64,000 nucleotides of DNA from Pedococcus dokdonensis (GTDB lineage: Bacteria; Actinomycetota; Actinomycetes; Actinomycetales; Dermatophilaceae): contig NZ_LT629711.1 of assembly GCF_900104525.1 (NCBI RefSeq), forward strand, positions 3,224,001 through 3,288,000, written 5' to 3'. A model generated the notes under the pieces. That model was given only the letters and a program-made list of their open reading frames with translations. It searched no databases and was not told the origin of the DNA. The position numbers and the translations under genes are program-made. Shown here in pieces: positions 1-9,431 of this stretch (position 1 is its first letter; each line of letters starts with the position of its first letter).

Positions 1-2330
1 ACCGGGGCGGGCTGGGGCTCGCTGTCAGCGGTGGGCTCGGGCTGGGGGTCCTCGCGACGCTTGACCGCGGCGAGCAGCATCTGGGCCACGTCGACGACCT
101 CGACGTCCTCGGCCTTGCCCTCGGACTGGGCGGCGGTGAGGCCGTCGGACATCATCACCCGGCAGAACGGGCAGCCGATCGCGATCCGCTCCGCGCCGGT
201 GCCGATGGCCTCCTCGGTGCGGTTGGTGTTGATCCGCGTGCCGAGCTTCTCCTCCATCCACATGCGGGCCCCACCGGCGCCGCAGCAGAACGACTTCTCC
301 TTGGTGCGCTCCATCTCCCTGAGCTCGACGCCGGGCAGCGCACCGATCAGCTCGCGCGGCGGGGCGTAGACGCCGTTGTGCCGGCCGAGGTAGCAGGGGT
401 CGTGGTACGTCACCGTCTCGGCAGTGGAGGCGACGTCCTTGGTCGAGGACTTCGGCGACCCTCCACGCACGTCGGCCGGGCGGGCCACCGGCACGAGCTT
501 CTTCTCGCGGACCAGCCGGTTGAGCAGCTGGGTGTGGTGGACCACCTCGTACTTGCCCCCCAGCTGCGGGTACTCGTTCTTGATGGTGTTGAAGCAGTGT
601 GCACAGGTGACGACGATCTTGGTGGCCCCCACCTCGTTGAGCGTCTCGACGTTCTGCTGGGCGAGCATCTGGAAGAGGAACTCGTTGCCGGCCCGCCGCG
701 CGGAGTCACCGGTGCAGGACTCGCCGTCGCCGAGGATCGCGAACGACACCCCGGCCTGGTCGAGCAGCTCCGCCACCGCGCGGGTGGTCTTCTTGGCCCG
801 GTCCTCGTAGGCGCCGGCGCAGCCCACCCAGAACAGGTAGTCGACGTCGTCGGCCGACTCGACGTCCTGGCCGAGGATCTTCACCGGGAACGGCAGGTCC
901 TTGGCCCAGTCGAGCCGGGCGCGGGCGGCCATGCCCCAGGGGTTGCCCTTGTTCTCGAGGTTCTTGAACAGCCCGCCGAGCTCGTTCGGGAAGGCCGACT
1001 CGATGAGGTTCTGGTAGCGGCGCATGTCGACGATCGCGTCGACGTGCTCGATGTCGACGGGGCACTGCTCAACGCAGGCGCCGCAGGTGGTGCAGGACCA
1101 CAGCACGTCCTGGTCGATCACGGCGTCCGGCCCGTGCGGGTTGTAGGCCGCCAGCGGGTTGGTGATGTCGTAGCCGGTGTCGCCGATCAGCGGCACCTCG
1201 GCCAGCGCGGCCGCGCTCTCGCCCAGACCGGGGCGGTCGCCCTCGGCGGCCAGCAGCCAGGGGGCCTTGGCGTGCGCGTGGTCGCGCAGCGCCATCACGA
1301 GCAGCTTGGGGGAGAGCGGCTTGTCGGTGTTCCAGGCCGGGCACTGCGACTGGCATCGGCCGCACTCGGTGCAGGTGGTGAAGTCGAGCAGGCCCTTCCA
1401 GGTGAAGTCCTCGACCTTGCCGACGCCCAGGGCGGCGTCCTCGTCGAGCTCCTCGATGTTCTCGAAGTCGATCGGCTCACCCTTGACCATGAGCGGCTGG
1501 AGCTCGCCGAGCGAGGTGCGCCCGTCGGCGTGCCGCTTGAGGAAGATGTTGAAGAAGGCGAGGAACCGGTGCCAGGCGACACCCATGGTGGGCTGCAGCG
1601 AGATCGTGATCATCCAGGCGAACGAGATCAGGATCTTCACGGCGGCGACGACCACGATGGTCTGCTCGAGGGTGTCGACCGAGGCGCCGTCGAAGAGGCC
1701 GCCGAGCCAGCCGGTCAGCGGGTAGTGCAGGGCGTCCGCATGACCCACCGCCGTGGTTCCGGTCGTGCCGCCGAGCTTGTCGAGCGCGTACTCCAGCGCC
1801 CGCAGCGTGATGATGCAGATCGTGACCCCGAGGATGGTCAGCTCGACGTAGTAGGCCTGCCAGAAGGTCGAGCCGAAGAACCGCGAGCGCCGACCACCCT
1901 CGCCGGCGGCTGAGCGCGGGTGGTTCTTCTGGCGGATCGCCATCAGCGCGATGATGCCGACCAGACCGGTCCAGGCGAAGAACTCGGTGACCCACTCGTA
2001 GGGCGGGAAGTGCCCGATGAGGGGGAGCGTGAAGTCCGCCTTGACCAGCTGCCCGAACGCGTTGAGCAGGGTGAAGAACAGCACCCCGAAGCTGATCATC
2101 GTGAACCAGTGCGCCACGGCGACGACCGGGAGCCGGGACATCCGCGTGTGACCCAGGAACTCCCGCAGCAGGGTCACCGTGCGGGTCCCCTTGTCACCCG
2201 TACGGGTGACGTCGGGCTGGCCGAGCCGGAACACGGCGAGGAACTGCCGGATGACCCGTGCGAACAGCGCGACGGCCACCAGGGTGACGACCCCGCAGAC
2301 GACGAGCGCGACGATCTGGAGCGCAGACAT
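1..2330 (-). CDS. Membrane-bound Fe-S oxidoreductase with CCG domains (partial, C-terminus off the window)
   Basis: About 776 codons are visible from ATG at 2330, still open at base 1. The N-terminal ~270 residues hold several membrane segments. Two ferredoxin-like 4Fe-4S motifs follow: CTECGRCQSQCP near residue 320 and CTTCGACVEQCP near residue 410. The C-terminal part has the cysteine-rich CCG signatures of heterodisulfide-reductase subunit D proteins: GCAGAYEDR, CYLGRHN, CCGAGGARMW near residue 680, and GCPFC. Family members of about 880 residues (Rv0338c-like) are thought to move electrons between a membrane quinone pool and a soluble acceptor; the physiological substrate is unknown. The visible C-terminal tail is Pro/Glu-rich. 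It is transcribed divergently from cysK. Confidence 0.85.
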   Translation of the reverse strand, partial: MSALQIVALVVCGVVTLVAVALFARVIRQFLAVFRLGQPDVTRTGDKGTRTVTLLREFLGHTRMSRLPVVAVAHWFTMISFGVLFFTLLNAFGQLVKADFTLPLIGHFPPYEWVTEFFAWTGLVGIIALMAIRQKNHPRSAAGEGGRRSRFFGSTFWQAYYVELTILGVTICIITLRALEYALDKLGGTTGTTAVGHADALHYPLTGWLGGLFDGASVDTLEQTIVVVAAVKILISFAWMITISLQPTMGVAWHRFLAFFNIFLKRHADGRTSLGELQPLMVKGEPIDFENIEELDEDAALGVGKVEDFTWKGLLDFTTCTECGRCQSQCPAWNTDKPLSPKLLVMALRDHAHAKAPWLLAAEGDRPGLGESAAALAEVPLIGDTGYDITNPLAAYNPHGPDAVIDQDVLWSCTTCGACVEQCPVDIEHVDAIVDMRRYQNLIESAFPNELGGLFKNLENKGNPWGMAARARLDWAKDLPFPVKILGQDVESADDVDYLFWVGCAGAYEDRAKKTTRAVAELLDQAGVSFAILGDGESCTGDSARRAGNEFLFQMLAQQNVETLNEVGATKIVVTCAHCFNTIKNEYPQLGGKYEVVHHTQLLNRLVREKKLVPVARPADVRGGSPKSSTKDVASTAETVTYHDPCYLGRHNGVYAPPRELIGALPGVELREMERTKEKSFCCGAGGARMWMEEKLGTRINTNRTEEAIGTGAERIAIGCPFCRVMMSDGLTAAQSEGKAEDVEVVDVAQMLLAAVKRREDPQPEPTADSEPQPAP

Positions 2331-2463
2331 GGCCGCCACTCTACTGGCCGGTAAGCGACTGCTTACCCCTGTGTGAGCAGTGTCAAAGTCGCGTCGCATG
2401 ACGCTGCCGCAGTCAGCGGTATGTCGGGTGGCCCCGCCCGCGCGCCCGCCCACCGAGAGCGCG

Positions 2464-2503
2464 TTGCCAACGTGCATAACGATCTGTTGGAATATACATA
2501 ACG
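2464..2503. promoter_or_regulatory. AT-rich promoter region between Fe-S gene and cysK
   Basis: This is a local AT-rich patch in a GC-rich 250-base divergent intergenic region. It contains two direct copies of CATAACG (2475-2481 and 2497-2503), 22 bases apart, and a TATACA hexamer at 2493-2498 that could be a -10 element for cysK. The spacing of the repeats is about two helical turns, which suits a regulator site. No regulator is identified. Confidence 0.35.
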
Positions 2504-2580
2504 TCGGGTTCGCTGAACCGGACGACAGCCATGTCCGCGCGCACGGCCCGCGCGCGGCACCTCGACGCAAGGAAGCCCGC

Positions 2581-3507
2581 ATGCCCATCCATGACGACGT
2601 CACCAAGCTCATCGGCAACACCCCGCTGGTGCGGATCAACCGGCTGATCGACAGTGAGGCCACCGTCGCCGCGAAGCTCGAGTTCTACAACCCGGCCTCG
2701 TCGGTCAAGGACCGCATCGGCGTCTCGATCATCGACGCCGCCGAGGCGTCGGGCGCGCTGAAGCCCGGAGGCACCATCGTCGAGGCGACCTCGGGCAACA
2801 CCGGTATCGCGCTCGCCATGGTCGGCGCGGCTCGTGGTTACAAAGTCGTCCTGACCATGCCGGAGACCATGTCGAAGGAGCGCCGGGCCCTGCTGCGCGC
2901 GTATGGCGCCGAGCTGGTGCTCACCGAGGGCGCCCTCGGCATGAAGGGCTGTGTCGCGAAGTCCGAGGAGATCGCCGCCGAGCGCGGGGGCATCCTGGCC
3001 CGGCAGTTCGCCAACGAGGCCAACCCCGAGATCCACCGCAAGACCACCGCCGAGGAGATCTGGAAGGACACCGACGGCCAGGTCGACATCCTCGTGGCCG
3101 GCATCGGCACGGGTGGCACCATCACCGGCGTCGGCCAGGTGCTCAAGTCCCGCAAGCCCGAGGTGCAGGTGATCGCGGTCGAGCCCGAGGAGTCGGCGAT
3201 CCTCAACGGCGGCGAGCCCGGCCCGCACAAGATCCAGGGCATCGGCGCCAACTTCGTGCCCGAGATCCTCGACCGCGAGGTCTACGACGAGGTCATCGAC
3301 GTCAACGCCGAGACCTCGGTCGAGTGGGCCCGTCGTGCTGCCAAGGAGGAGGGCCTGCTGGTCGGCCTCTCGTCCGGCGCCGCGCTCGCCGCGGCCGACC
3401 AGGTCGCGCGCCGGCCCGAGAACGCCGGCAAGACCATCGTGGTCATCATCCCGTCGTTCGGCGAGCGCTACCTGTCGACCATCCTCTTCTCCGACCTGCT
3501 CGACTGA
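2581..3507 (+). CDS. cysK: Cysteine synthase A (O-acetylserine sulfhydrylase)
   Basis: 308 residues, the usual CysK length. It makes cysteine from O-acetylserine and sulfide using PLP. The PLP-binding lysine is K43 in SSVKDRIG; the phosphate- and substrate-binding loop is TSGNTG near residue 72, and the glycine-rich cofactor loop is [10 protein letters not shown]. The C-terminus has the SSGAAL and FGERYLST motifs. ATG 2581 is chosen because the family begins at this point (IGNTPLVRI at residues 11-19) and an AAGGA box lies about 9 bases upstream; longer in-frame extensions do not look like coding sequence. cysE follows 50 bases downstream, so the pair covers both steps from serine to cysteine. 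Confidence 0.95.
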   Translation: MPIHDDVTKLIGNTPLVRINRLIDSEATVAAKLEFYNPASSVKDRIGVSIIDAAEASGALKPGGTIVEATSGNTGIALAMVGAARGYKVVLTMPETMSKERRALLRAYGAELVLTEGALGMKGCVAKSEEIAAERGGILARQFANEANPEIHRKTTAEEIWKDTDGQVDILVAGIGTGGTITGVGQVLKSRKPEVQVIAVEPEESAILNGGEPGPHKIQGIGANFVPEILDREVYDEVIDVNAETSVEWARRAAKEEGLLVGLSSGAALAAADQVARRPENAGKTIVVIIPSFGERYLSTILFSDLLD

Positions 3508-3557
3508 GCCCGACTGGACCTCCCCTCGCTCCAACCCTTCTCCTGCAACGGAACCCG

Positions 3558-4157
3558 ATGACCCTCGCTCTCTATGCACGGCGCGCGCGCAGTCGCATCG
3601 TCGACGACCTCGACGCCGCGATCGCGCGGGACCCCGCCGCCACCTCGCGGGTCGACGTGGCGCTCAACGCCGCCGGGCTGCACGCCATCTGGGCCTACCG
3701 GTTCGCCCACCGGCTGTGGGTGCGAGGCGGGTGGACCAAGCCGGTCGCGCGCGTCGTCATGACGCTGGTGCGCTCCGTCACGGGCGTCGAGATCCACCCG
3801 GGTGCCGTGATCGGGCGCCGCTTCTTCATCGACCACGGCATGGGCGTCGTGATCGGCGAGACGGCCGAAGTGGGTGACGACGTGATGCTCTATCACGGCG
3901 TCACCCTCGGCGGCCGGTCGATGCAGCGGGTCAAGCGGCACCCCACCGTCGGGTCACGCGTGACCATCGGTGCCGGTGCGCGGGTACTGGGTCCGGTGCA
4001 CATCGGCGACGACGTGCAGATCGGTGCGAACTCGGTGGTGGTCAAGGACGTGCCGACCGGCGCGATCGCGACGGGCATCCCGGCGACGATCCGGTTCCCG
4101 CAGGGCACCGAGGACCCCTACGAGGCGATGTTCAGGGACCCCGCTCTCTGGATCTGA
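3558..4157 (+). CDS. cysE: Serine O-acetyltransferase, short EpsC-type
   Basis: 199 residues. It transfers acetyl from acetyl-CoA to serine, giving O-acetylserine for CysK. It is the short actinobacterial form: a helical N-terminus followed by left-handed beta-helix hexapeptide repeats. The catalytic-region signatures [12 protein letters not shown] and YHGVTLGG are present and the protein ends with the acyltransferase tail. ATG 3558 is the first good start after cysK. The last 40 bases overlap the end of the convergent CHAT gene (stop at 4118), so the two transcripts share 3' sequence. Confidence 0.93.
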   Translation: MTLALYARRARSRIVDDLDAAIARDPAATSRVDVALNAAGLHAIWAYRFAHRLWVRGGWTKPVARVVMTLVRSVTGVEIHPGAVIGRRFFIDHGMGVVIGETAEVGDDVMLYHGVTLGGRSMQRVKRHPTVGSRVTIGAGARVLGPVHIGDDVQIGANSVVVKDVPTGAIATGIPATIRFPQGTEDPYEAMFRDPALWI

Positions 4158-6535
4158 GCCTCGGGCCGCCAGTCGGTGCCGTAGAGGCAGAAGGCTCCTG
4201 CGCGCGGGTGCTCCGCGAGAGTGGCCGCGAGCGCCTCGGACGCCGACCGGCCGCCGGCCAGCTCGCGGTGGTAGGCGACCATCGCCTCGGCCGCCACGAC
4301 GTCGGACACCGGGGCGACCGGGGCGACGACACTGCGCACCCCGAGACCCAGCAGGGCGGCGGTCAAACCCAGCGGCTCGTCACCGGGCCGTGGGTCGAGG
4401 CGGCCCACGTCGCAGGCCGAGAGCACAACGTGCGGCGCGGTCGCCGGCCGGGGCAGCTCGTGCGCGAAGACCGGGCCGTCCGCCATGTGCAGCGAGGAGA
4501 ACCACGGGCTCTGCGGCTCGTGGGTGCCGTGGGCCGCGACGTGCACCACGCCCGCGCTGCCCAGTGCGTCGCGGACCGACTGGGCGGTGGCCGACCGGTG
4601 GTCGCTCGCCGCGGCGCCGGCCGCCTCCCACACGCGGACGACGGCAGCGGACTCGGCAGCCGCCCGCGCCAGCCGGGGCCCGGTCAGGGCGGTCACCGAC
4701 AGCGGGCGCTGCAGGACCGGGCCTGCGGTCAGCAGCGGCGTCGACCAGCGGGTCACCGACGGTGCCACCGTCACCGGCCGCCCGGCCAGGCCGGGCAGCA
4801 TGCCCCACGGCACCGCCATCAGGGTGCGACCGGGCACGACGACGACCGGGCCGTGGGCGAGCTGCAGCCCGGTCAGCAGCCGCTCGTCGAGGGCGGCCAC
4901 GGACTCGGCGACCGCGCGGCCGACCGCCGCCTCCATGGCCGGGTTGGTCGCGGCGAACGCGTGGGCCCGCAGGTCACGGATCAACCGGTCGGCCAGCCCG
5001 GCGACCTCGACGGCCGACCCCACGTGGTGCAGCCGGCTGCCCCGAGGGGTCACCACGACGACGAACTCCTCACCGCCCTGGGCGACCCACACCAGGGCCT
5101 GCTCGCCGCGTGCGCGCAGCAGCTCGCGGGTGGTGCCGTGGCCCACCGGCGCCACCGCCTCACCGACGTCGTCCTGCTCGGCCCGCGACCAGTCCAGTCG
5201 GCTGACCTCCCACTCGAGCTCGGCCGCGCGGGCCCGCGCCGCCGTGCCGTCGTCCCCCGGTGACGCCGACTCGCGCCGGGCCAGCCGCAGCTCCGCGACC
5301 AGCTCGGCGGAGCGCTCGTCCTCGGGTGCGGACAGCAGGGGGAGCCGGTGCGACACCGCGCGCCACCGCTCGACGGCCTCGAACACCCGCGTCGCCGACC
5401 CGCTGGCCAGGGCGTCGTCGACGTCGAAGTCGGCCAGCCGTCGGCCGTGCAACGCGAGGGCGGAGCGGATCTCCAGGCTCTGGCTCGGGGCCTGCCGCTG
5501 GGTGAGTCGGTGCATGGCGGTGCGCACGACCCGGCGTGCCTTGGGCCGGTCTCCCTCTGCCGCAGCGACTTTCGCGATCAGCAGGCGGTCGTGCATGTCG
5601 GCCGCGAAGCCTTGCCGCGCCCGTCCACGCAGGCGCTGCACGGCATACCCGGCGTCCGTGACCGAGCCGCGCGCGAGCAGGGACTCCACGTGCACGCGCA
5701 CGGCGAGCCGTTCGTCCGGGGTCACCGGCCGTTCGACGCGCAGCCACGGCGCGAGCGTGCGGTCCAGGCCGCGCGGCACGACGCCCTCGGCGAGCGAGAC
5801 CGAGGCGCGCAGGAGTGCCGCGCTGCGGCGGCGCTCGCCGGCGCCGCGCGCGCGGAAGGCGGCCACCGCCGCATCGAGGTGCTCGCGAGCCGTCGGGAGG
5901 TCGTCGCGCAGCAGGGCGGTCGTGGCCAGGTCGAGCCGCAGGTCGGCCTCCTCCAGGCGGTGCCCGTCGCGGCGCGCCGCTGCCAGGGCCCGGCCGAGGG
6001 TCTCGCGGGCCTGGTCGAGCAGGCCGACCTCGAGCAGCACCAGGGCCAGGTCGTGCTGCGCCCGGACCCGACCGACGTCGACCGTCATCTCGTCGGCCTC
6101 GCGCATCAGCCGGATCGCCTCGGGCAGGTGGCCGGCGTAGTACTCGAGGCACCCGAGGTTGTGCCGGACCTTGAACTCCTGCTCGACCAGACCGTGCTCG
6201 ACGCTCACCTCCAGTGCGGCGCGCAGGTCGGCGCGCGCGGCCCCCAGCTCGAGCAGCGACAGGTGCGCCAGGCCGCCGTTGATCCGAGCCGCGACGTCCT
6301 CGCCCGGCGTCAGGAGCGCGTGCCCGTCGCCCACCTTCTCGAGCGCGGCCAGCGCCGAGTGCCAGTCCTGGCAGGAGACGTGGACGACCGCCTCCTGGAT
6401 CCAGCTCAGCGCACGGAGCCGCTCCGAGTCGCTCTGCGCGCGCGAGTCGGCCAGCATCGCCAGCGCCTGGTCGAGCCCGTGCAGCGCGAGCGTCGGCCAC
6501 GCCAGCGTGATGAGGAGGCGGGCCCGGGTCGGCAC
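4118..6535 (-). CDS. TPR-CHAT domain protein (caspase-like protease)
   Basis: 805 residues from GTG 6535. The first ~450 residues are alpha-helical and tetratricopeptide-like; the last ~280 form a CHAT domain (clan CD, caspase-HetF-associated). The catalytic dyad is intact: His669 in [10 protein letters not shown] and Cys708 in LSACDVG, counted from GTG 6535. No signal peptide or membrane segment, so probably cytosolic. It is the last gene of an operon with a 169-residue protein, a sigma factor and a subtilisin-like protease. The start is uncertain: TPR-like coding continues upstream to the preceding TGA at 6689-6691 (for example VAELLARARNLNEIGRF) without any ATG, GTG or TTG, and a GAGGGA box precedes an ATC codon at 6673-6671. 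The true start may be that rare codon. Substrate unknown. Confidence 0.85.
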   Translation of the reverse strand: MPTRARLLITLAWPTLALHGLDQALAMLADSRAQSDSERLRALSWIQEAVVHVSCQDWHSALAALEKVGDGHALLTPGEDVAARINGGLAHLSLLELGAARADLRAALEVSVEHGLVEQEFKVRHNLGCLEYYAGHLPEAIRLMREADEMTVDVGRVRAQHDLALVLLEVGLLDQARETLGRALAAARRDGHRLEEADLRLDLATTALLRDDLPTAREHLDAAVAAFRARGAGERRRSAALLRASVSLAEGVVPRGLDRTLAPWLRVERPVTPDERLAVRVHVESLLARGSVTDAGYAVQRLRGRARQGFAADMHDRLLIAKVAAAEGDRPKARRVVRTAMHRLTQRQAPSQSLEIRSALALHGRRLADFDVDDALASGSATRVFEAVERWRAVSHRLPLLSAPEDERSAELVAELRLARRESASPGDDGTAARARAAELEWEVSRLDWSRAEQDDVGEAVAPVGHGTTRELLRARGEQALVWVAQGGEEFVVVVTPRGSRLHHVGSAVEVAGLADRLIRDLRAHAFAATNPAMEAAVGRAVAESVAALDERLLTGLQLAHGPVVVVPGRTLMAVPWGMLPGLAGRPVTVAPSVTRWSTPLLTAGPVLQRPLSVTALTGPRLARAAAESAAVVRVWEAAGAAASDHRSATAQSVRDALGSAGVVHVAAHGTHEPQSPWFSSLHMADGPVFAHELPRPATAPHVVLSACDVGRLDPRPGDEPLGLTAALLGLGVRSVVAPVAPVSDVVAAEAMVAYHRELAGGRSASEALAATLAEHPRAGAFCLYGTDWRPEAQIQRAGSLNIAS

Positions 6536-6688
6536 CCGTTCGGCTTCGTCGAGCCGGTCGGACAGCGCGAGGGCGCGCCGCAGCGCGCGCTCGGCGTCGC
6601 GGAACCGGCCGATCTCGTTGAGGTTCCGCGCTCGGGCCAGGAGCTCGGCGACCTGGTGGTCAGCAACCTCGATGTCGTCCCTCGGTTC

Positions 6689-7198
6689 TCAGATCTCGAT
6701 GGCTGGGGTGATGACGGGTCGGCTCTCCGGGTCGTCGAGCCGGCGCATCACGAGGTGCACCAGCCCGCGCTGCACCGACGTGAAGGTGAACCGGCCGGCG
6801 TCGTCCGTGGTGGTCTCCTGGGTGCGGGACCGCTCACGGAGCTCGATGTGCGTCGGGCCGGTGGTGACCCATCCGCTCAGCCGGGCGGTGCCGCCGTCCC
6901 CTCCGGCGACCAGCTCGATGGTGATCATCGCGCTGAGCTGCTCGCTCGAGAAGGTGATCGTGCCGGCCCGGTCGTAGTCGGTCGAGCGCACCCCGGCCAG
7001 CTCGGCCGTGGTCGTCGTGATCTCGGCGATCTCGGCCTCCAGGGCCGCGACCGACATCGCGAACTTGGCCCGCTCGGCCAGGCCGCTCGGCACCGGGTCG
7101 CTGGCCTGCAGGATGGACCGCAGGGTCGACAGGGTGCGCAGGTCCTGGTCGTCGATGAGTTCTGCTGCGAGGGCCTCCCACTCCTGTTCCGGCGTCAT
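6689..7198 (-). CDS. Conserved hypothetical, carboxypeptidase-regulatory-like fold
   Basis: 169 residues starting at ATG 7198 in an ATGA overlap with the sigma factor stop, so the two are translationally coupled. The N-terminal ~70 residues are helical (LAERAKFAMSVAALEAEIAEI). The C-terminal ~90 residues look like a beta-sandwich: ITFSSEQLSAMITIELV, LSGWVTTG, then TDDAGRFTFTSV, a signature seen in carboxypeptidase-regulatory-like (SpaA/CnaB-type) domains. No signal peptide or transmembrane helix. Because it sits directly after an ECF-type sigma gene that has no recognisable anti-sigma neighbour, it may act as the sigma regulator or as adaptor between sigma factor and proteases; this is inference from position only. 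Confidence 0.7.
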   Translation of the reverse strand: MTPEQEWEALAAELIDDQDLRTLSTLRSILQASDPVPSGLAERAKFAMSVAALEAEIAEITTTTAELAGVRSTDYDRAGTITFSSEQLSAMITIELVAGGDGGTARLSGWVTTGPTHIELRERSRTQETTTDDAGRFTFTSVQRGLVHLVMRRLDDPESRPVITPAIEI

Positions 7199-7791
7199 GA
7201 CGTCGCCCACCCGGGGTCGCCGAGCAGGGCTGTTCGGAGCTTGGCCAGGCACCGGCCGCGGGTGGGCCCGATGCTGCCGACCGGCATGCCGAGGGCTTCG
7301 GCCACCTGCGCGTAGTCGGGACGCTCGGCCAGCGCGATCACCCGGAGCAGCTGCTGGCAGCGCTCGGGCAGGTCCTTGAAGTGGCGCCACAGCGCGCCCT
7401 GCTCCTGGCTGCGGACGACGGCCTCGGCGGGCTCGTCGCCGGCGACCGGCACGTCGGCGAGCGCGTCGCCGATGTCCTCGCGCACGTCCTCACGCCGCGA
7501 CTTCCTCGACACCGCCCAGGCCTCGCGGCGGGTGGTGGTGAGCAGCCACTTGAGGACACCGCGCGGGTCGGTGATCGACGATGCGTGCTGCACGAGCGCG
7601 AGCCAGGTGGTCTGCACGACGTCCTCGGCCTGGGCCGAGCTGAGGCCCTGGCCGCGCGCGGTGTGCCAGAGCAGTGCCGTCGTGCTGTCGACCAGCTCCG
7701 ACATGCCCTCGGGGCGGCCGTCGCGGTAGTCGCTGAACGCGTTGGCGGCGAGCTCGGCCAGGCTGCGGGTGCCTCCCTCGGCGTGCATCAC
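7195..7791 (-). CDS. ECF-type RNA polymerase sigma factor
   Basis: 198 residues. Region 2 lies around residues 35-95 (GLSSAQAEDVVQTTWLALV, then LKWLLTTTRREAW), and region 4 at the C-terminus has a helix-turn-helix (DYAQVAEALGMPVGSIGPTRGRCLAKLR). Region 3 is absent, as in sigma-70 group 4 proteins. The start is either GTG 7791 (GTGA overlap with the S8 protease stop) or ATG 7788; both couple it to the upstream protease. It probably directs RNA polymerase to a small regulon, perhaps including its own operon. No classical anti-sigma factor lies next to it. The 169-residue partner follows with a 4-base overlap. Confidence 0.9.
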   Translation of the reverse strand: MMHAEGGTRSLAELAANAFSDYRDGRPEGMSELVDSTTALLWHTARGQGLSSAQAEDVVQTTWLALVQHASSITDPRGVLKWLLTTTRREAWAVSRKSRREDVREDIGDALADVPVAGDEPAEAVVRSQEQGALWRHFKDLPERCQQLLRVIALAERPDYAQVAEALGMPVGSIGPTRGRCLAKLRTALLGDPGWATS

Positions 7792-9431
7792 CGGTGGCCC
7801 CCCTCGATCGCGTGGCGCAGCTCGAGGCGCGCGTCCTTGGCGTGCTTGCGTCGCTCCAGCAGGTCGGCGAGCGCCCTGCCGTGACCCTCGACCCGGGTCT
7901 TGGGCTCGGCGTCCTCGGCGAGCTCGCAGCGCAACAGTGCGGCCGCCACCTCACCGGCGTAGGCCGGCGCCGCGAACGACGTGCCGCTCCACAGCCCGAA
8001 GCCGCTGGAGTAGTCGTCGGGGTCGCAGGTGGCCCGAGCCGGGTCCTGCCCGGCGCGCTGGGCGAGCACCGGCTGCAGGCTGCCGTCGAAGGTGGTCGGC
8101 ATCGTGCTGACGACCGCCGTGCCACACCGGTATGCCGTGACCCACGATCCGGTGTTGGAGTAGACCGAGACGCTGTCGTCGCCGGGGTTGTGCGACCCGA
8201 CGCTGGCGATCCCGATGTCGAACCCGCTCGCGACCGCGAAGGCAGCGGGGTAGAACTCCTGGTTGGTGCCGCCGTTGCCGGCCGCTGCGACGACCGCGAC
8301 GCCGGTGCTGGCCAGGCCGCGCAGGATGCCGGCGAAGGCAGGCTCGTCGTCGAAGGCCCCCGGGGTCTCGTGGTAGTAGCCGAGCGACAGGGACAGCACG
8401 TCGATGGCTGGTCCCTTGCCGCGCTTGGCGTGGGTGAGCAGCTGGCGGACGAAGAGGAGGCCGAGTGTCTCGACCAGGAACGCCTCGTCGGTGACGCCGT
8501 CGCCGTGCATGACCGGCACGATCATCAGGGTGGCGTCGGGGCAGTGCTGACGGACGATGCCCGCGATGAAGGTGCCGTGGCCCGCCAGCGGGTCGAGCAC
8601 GCCGTTGACCCGGTCGAGGGTGCACCCGGTCAGCTCGGGGTCGTCGGCCGGCGTGAACCGCAGGCCGATCGGCAGGCCCTCCACCTCCACGTCCCGGATG
8701 ACCCGGTCGGTGAACCACGGGTGCTGGCCCAGGCCGGTGTCGAGCAGCGCCACGACCGGCCCGGTCTTGCGCGTCGGTGCCGGTGCGGGCGCGCCCCAGA
8801 CCACCGGGCACCGGGCGGACGGGCCGCCGCCCGGGAGCTGCACGTCGTCGTCGCCGACGCCGGAGCCGTAGCCGACGCCCGAGCCGTAGCCCACCCCGGA
8901 GCCGTACCCGACGCCGGAGCCGTACCCGACCCCGGAGCCGTAGCCGACGCCGGAGCCGTAGCCCGTGGCCGTCACGATGTGGCTGAGGCTGACGGACTTC
9001 GCGGACTTCGGGTCCTCGGCGCGCAGCGTCTGCAGGATCAGCCAGGCATCCGGGGCCTCGACCGGGCGCTCGGGCAACGGCCGGAACTCCACGGTCGTGG
9101 AGACCGCCGGGTCGACCCGGTCACCCAGCTCGTTCTGCTCCACCAGGGCCTCGAACCGCTCGTCGCGGCGGGCCTCCACGGAGTAGCCGAGTCGCTCGGC
9201 GATCGCAGACAGCGCACTGATCGGTCCCTGCGCCGAGCGGGTGGCGAGGCCGCGCACGACCAGGCGGTTGCCGGCATACAGGGTCGGCTCCAGGGCGTCG
9301 TCGCCGTCGAGGCGCACCGCCTTCGCGGGGTCGAGCACGCGGACGTCGAGCCGACGCGCCGCGGAGCGCGGGATGGCGACCGAGGGCGTGGGCCCGGGGC
9401 CGGACTGCGGCGGGGGAGCCGATGCTGCCAT
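7788..9431 (-). CDS. Subtilisin-like S8 serine peptidase, cytosolic
   Basis: 547 residues; ATG 9431 is preceded by AGGAGAA. The subtilase triad is intact: Asp231 (VVALLDTGLG), His285 (LAGHGTFIAG) and Ser485 (SGTSFAAP). Residues 1-155 form a separate N-terminal domain that is not a secretion prodomain: there is no signal peptide and no transmembrane helix. Between it and the catalytic domain lies a linker made of six exact GYGSGV repeats (residues about 157-192). First gene of an operon that continues with the sigma factor, the 169-residue protein and the CHAT protease, so two unrelated protease families are co-expressed. A proteolytic signalling or stress-response role is likely but unproven. 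Confidence 0.9.
   Translation of the reverse strand: MAASAPPPQSGPGPTPSVAIPRSAARRLDVRVLDPAKAVRLDGDDALEPTLYAGNRLVVRGLATRSAQGPISALSAIAERLGYSVEARRDERFEALVEQNELGDRVDPAVSTTVEFRPLPERPVEAPDAWLILQTLRAEDPKSAKSVSLSHIVTATGYGSGVGYGSGVGYGSGVGYGSGVGYGSGVGYGSGVGDDDVQLPGGGPSARCPVVWGAPAPAPTRKTGPVVALLDTGLGQHPWFTDRVIRDVEVEGLPIGLRFTPADDPELTGCTLDRVNGVLDPLAGHGTFIAGIVRQHCPDATLMIVPVMHGDGVTDEAFLVETLGLLFVRQLLTHAKRGKGPAIDVLSLSLGYYHETPGAFDDEPAFAGILRGLASTGVAVVAAAGNGGTNQEFYPAAFAVASGFDIGIASVGSHNPGDDSVSVYSNTGSWVTAYRCGTAVVSTMPTTFDGSLQPVLAQRAGQDPARATCDPDDYSSGFGLWSGTSFAAPAYAGEVAAALLRCELAEDAEPKTRVEGHGRALADLLERRKHAKDARLELRHAIEGGHR
8856..8963 (-). repeat. Six tandem 18-bp repeats encoding GYGSGV
   Basis: Six in-frame 18-base units (8963-8946 down to 8873-8856 on the minus strand), each encoding Gly-Tyr-Gly-Ser-Gly-Val. 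The protein repeat is exact while the DNA shows synonymous changes (GTC versus GTG-type and TCC/TCG choices), so the peptide rather than the DNA appears conserved. It forms the flexible linker between the N-terminal domain and the catalytic domain of the S8 protease. Copy number could vary without frameshift. Confidence 0.95.

Noticed and set aside
8856..8963. CRISPR-like short tandem repeats
   Set aside because: No spacers: units are contiguous 18-base in-frame codons for GYGSGV within the protease gene.
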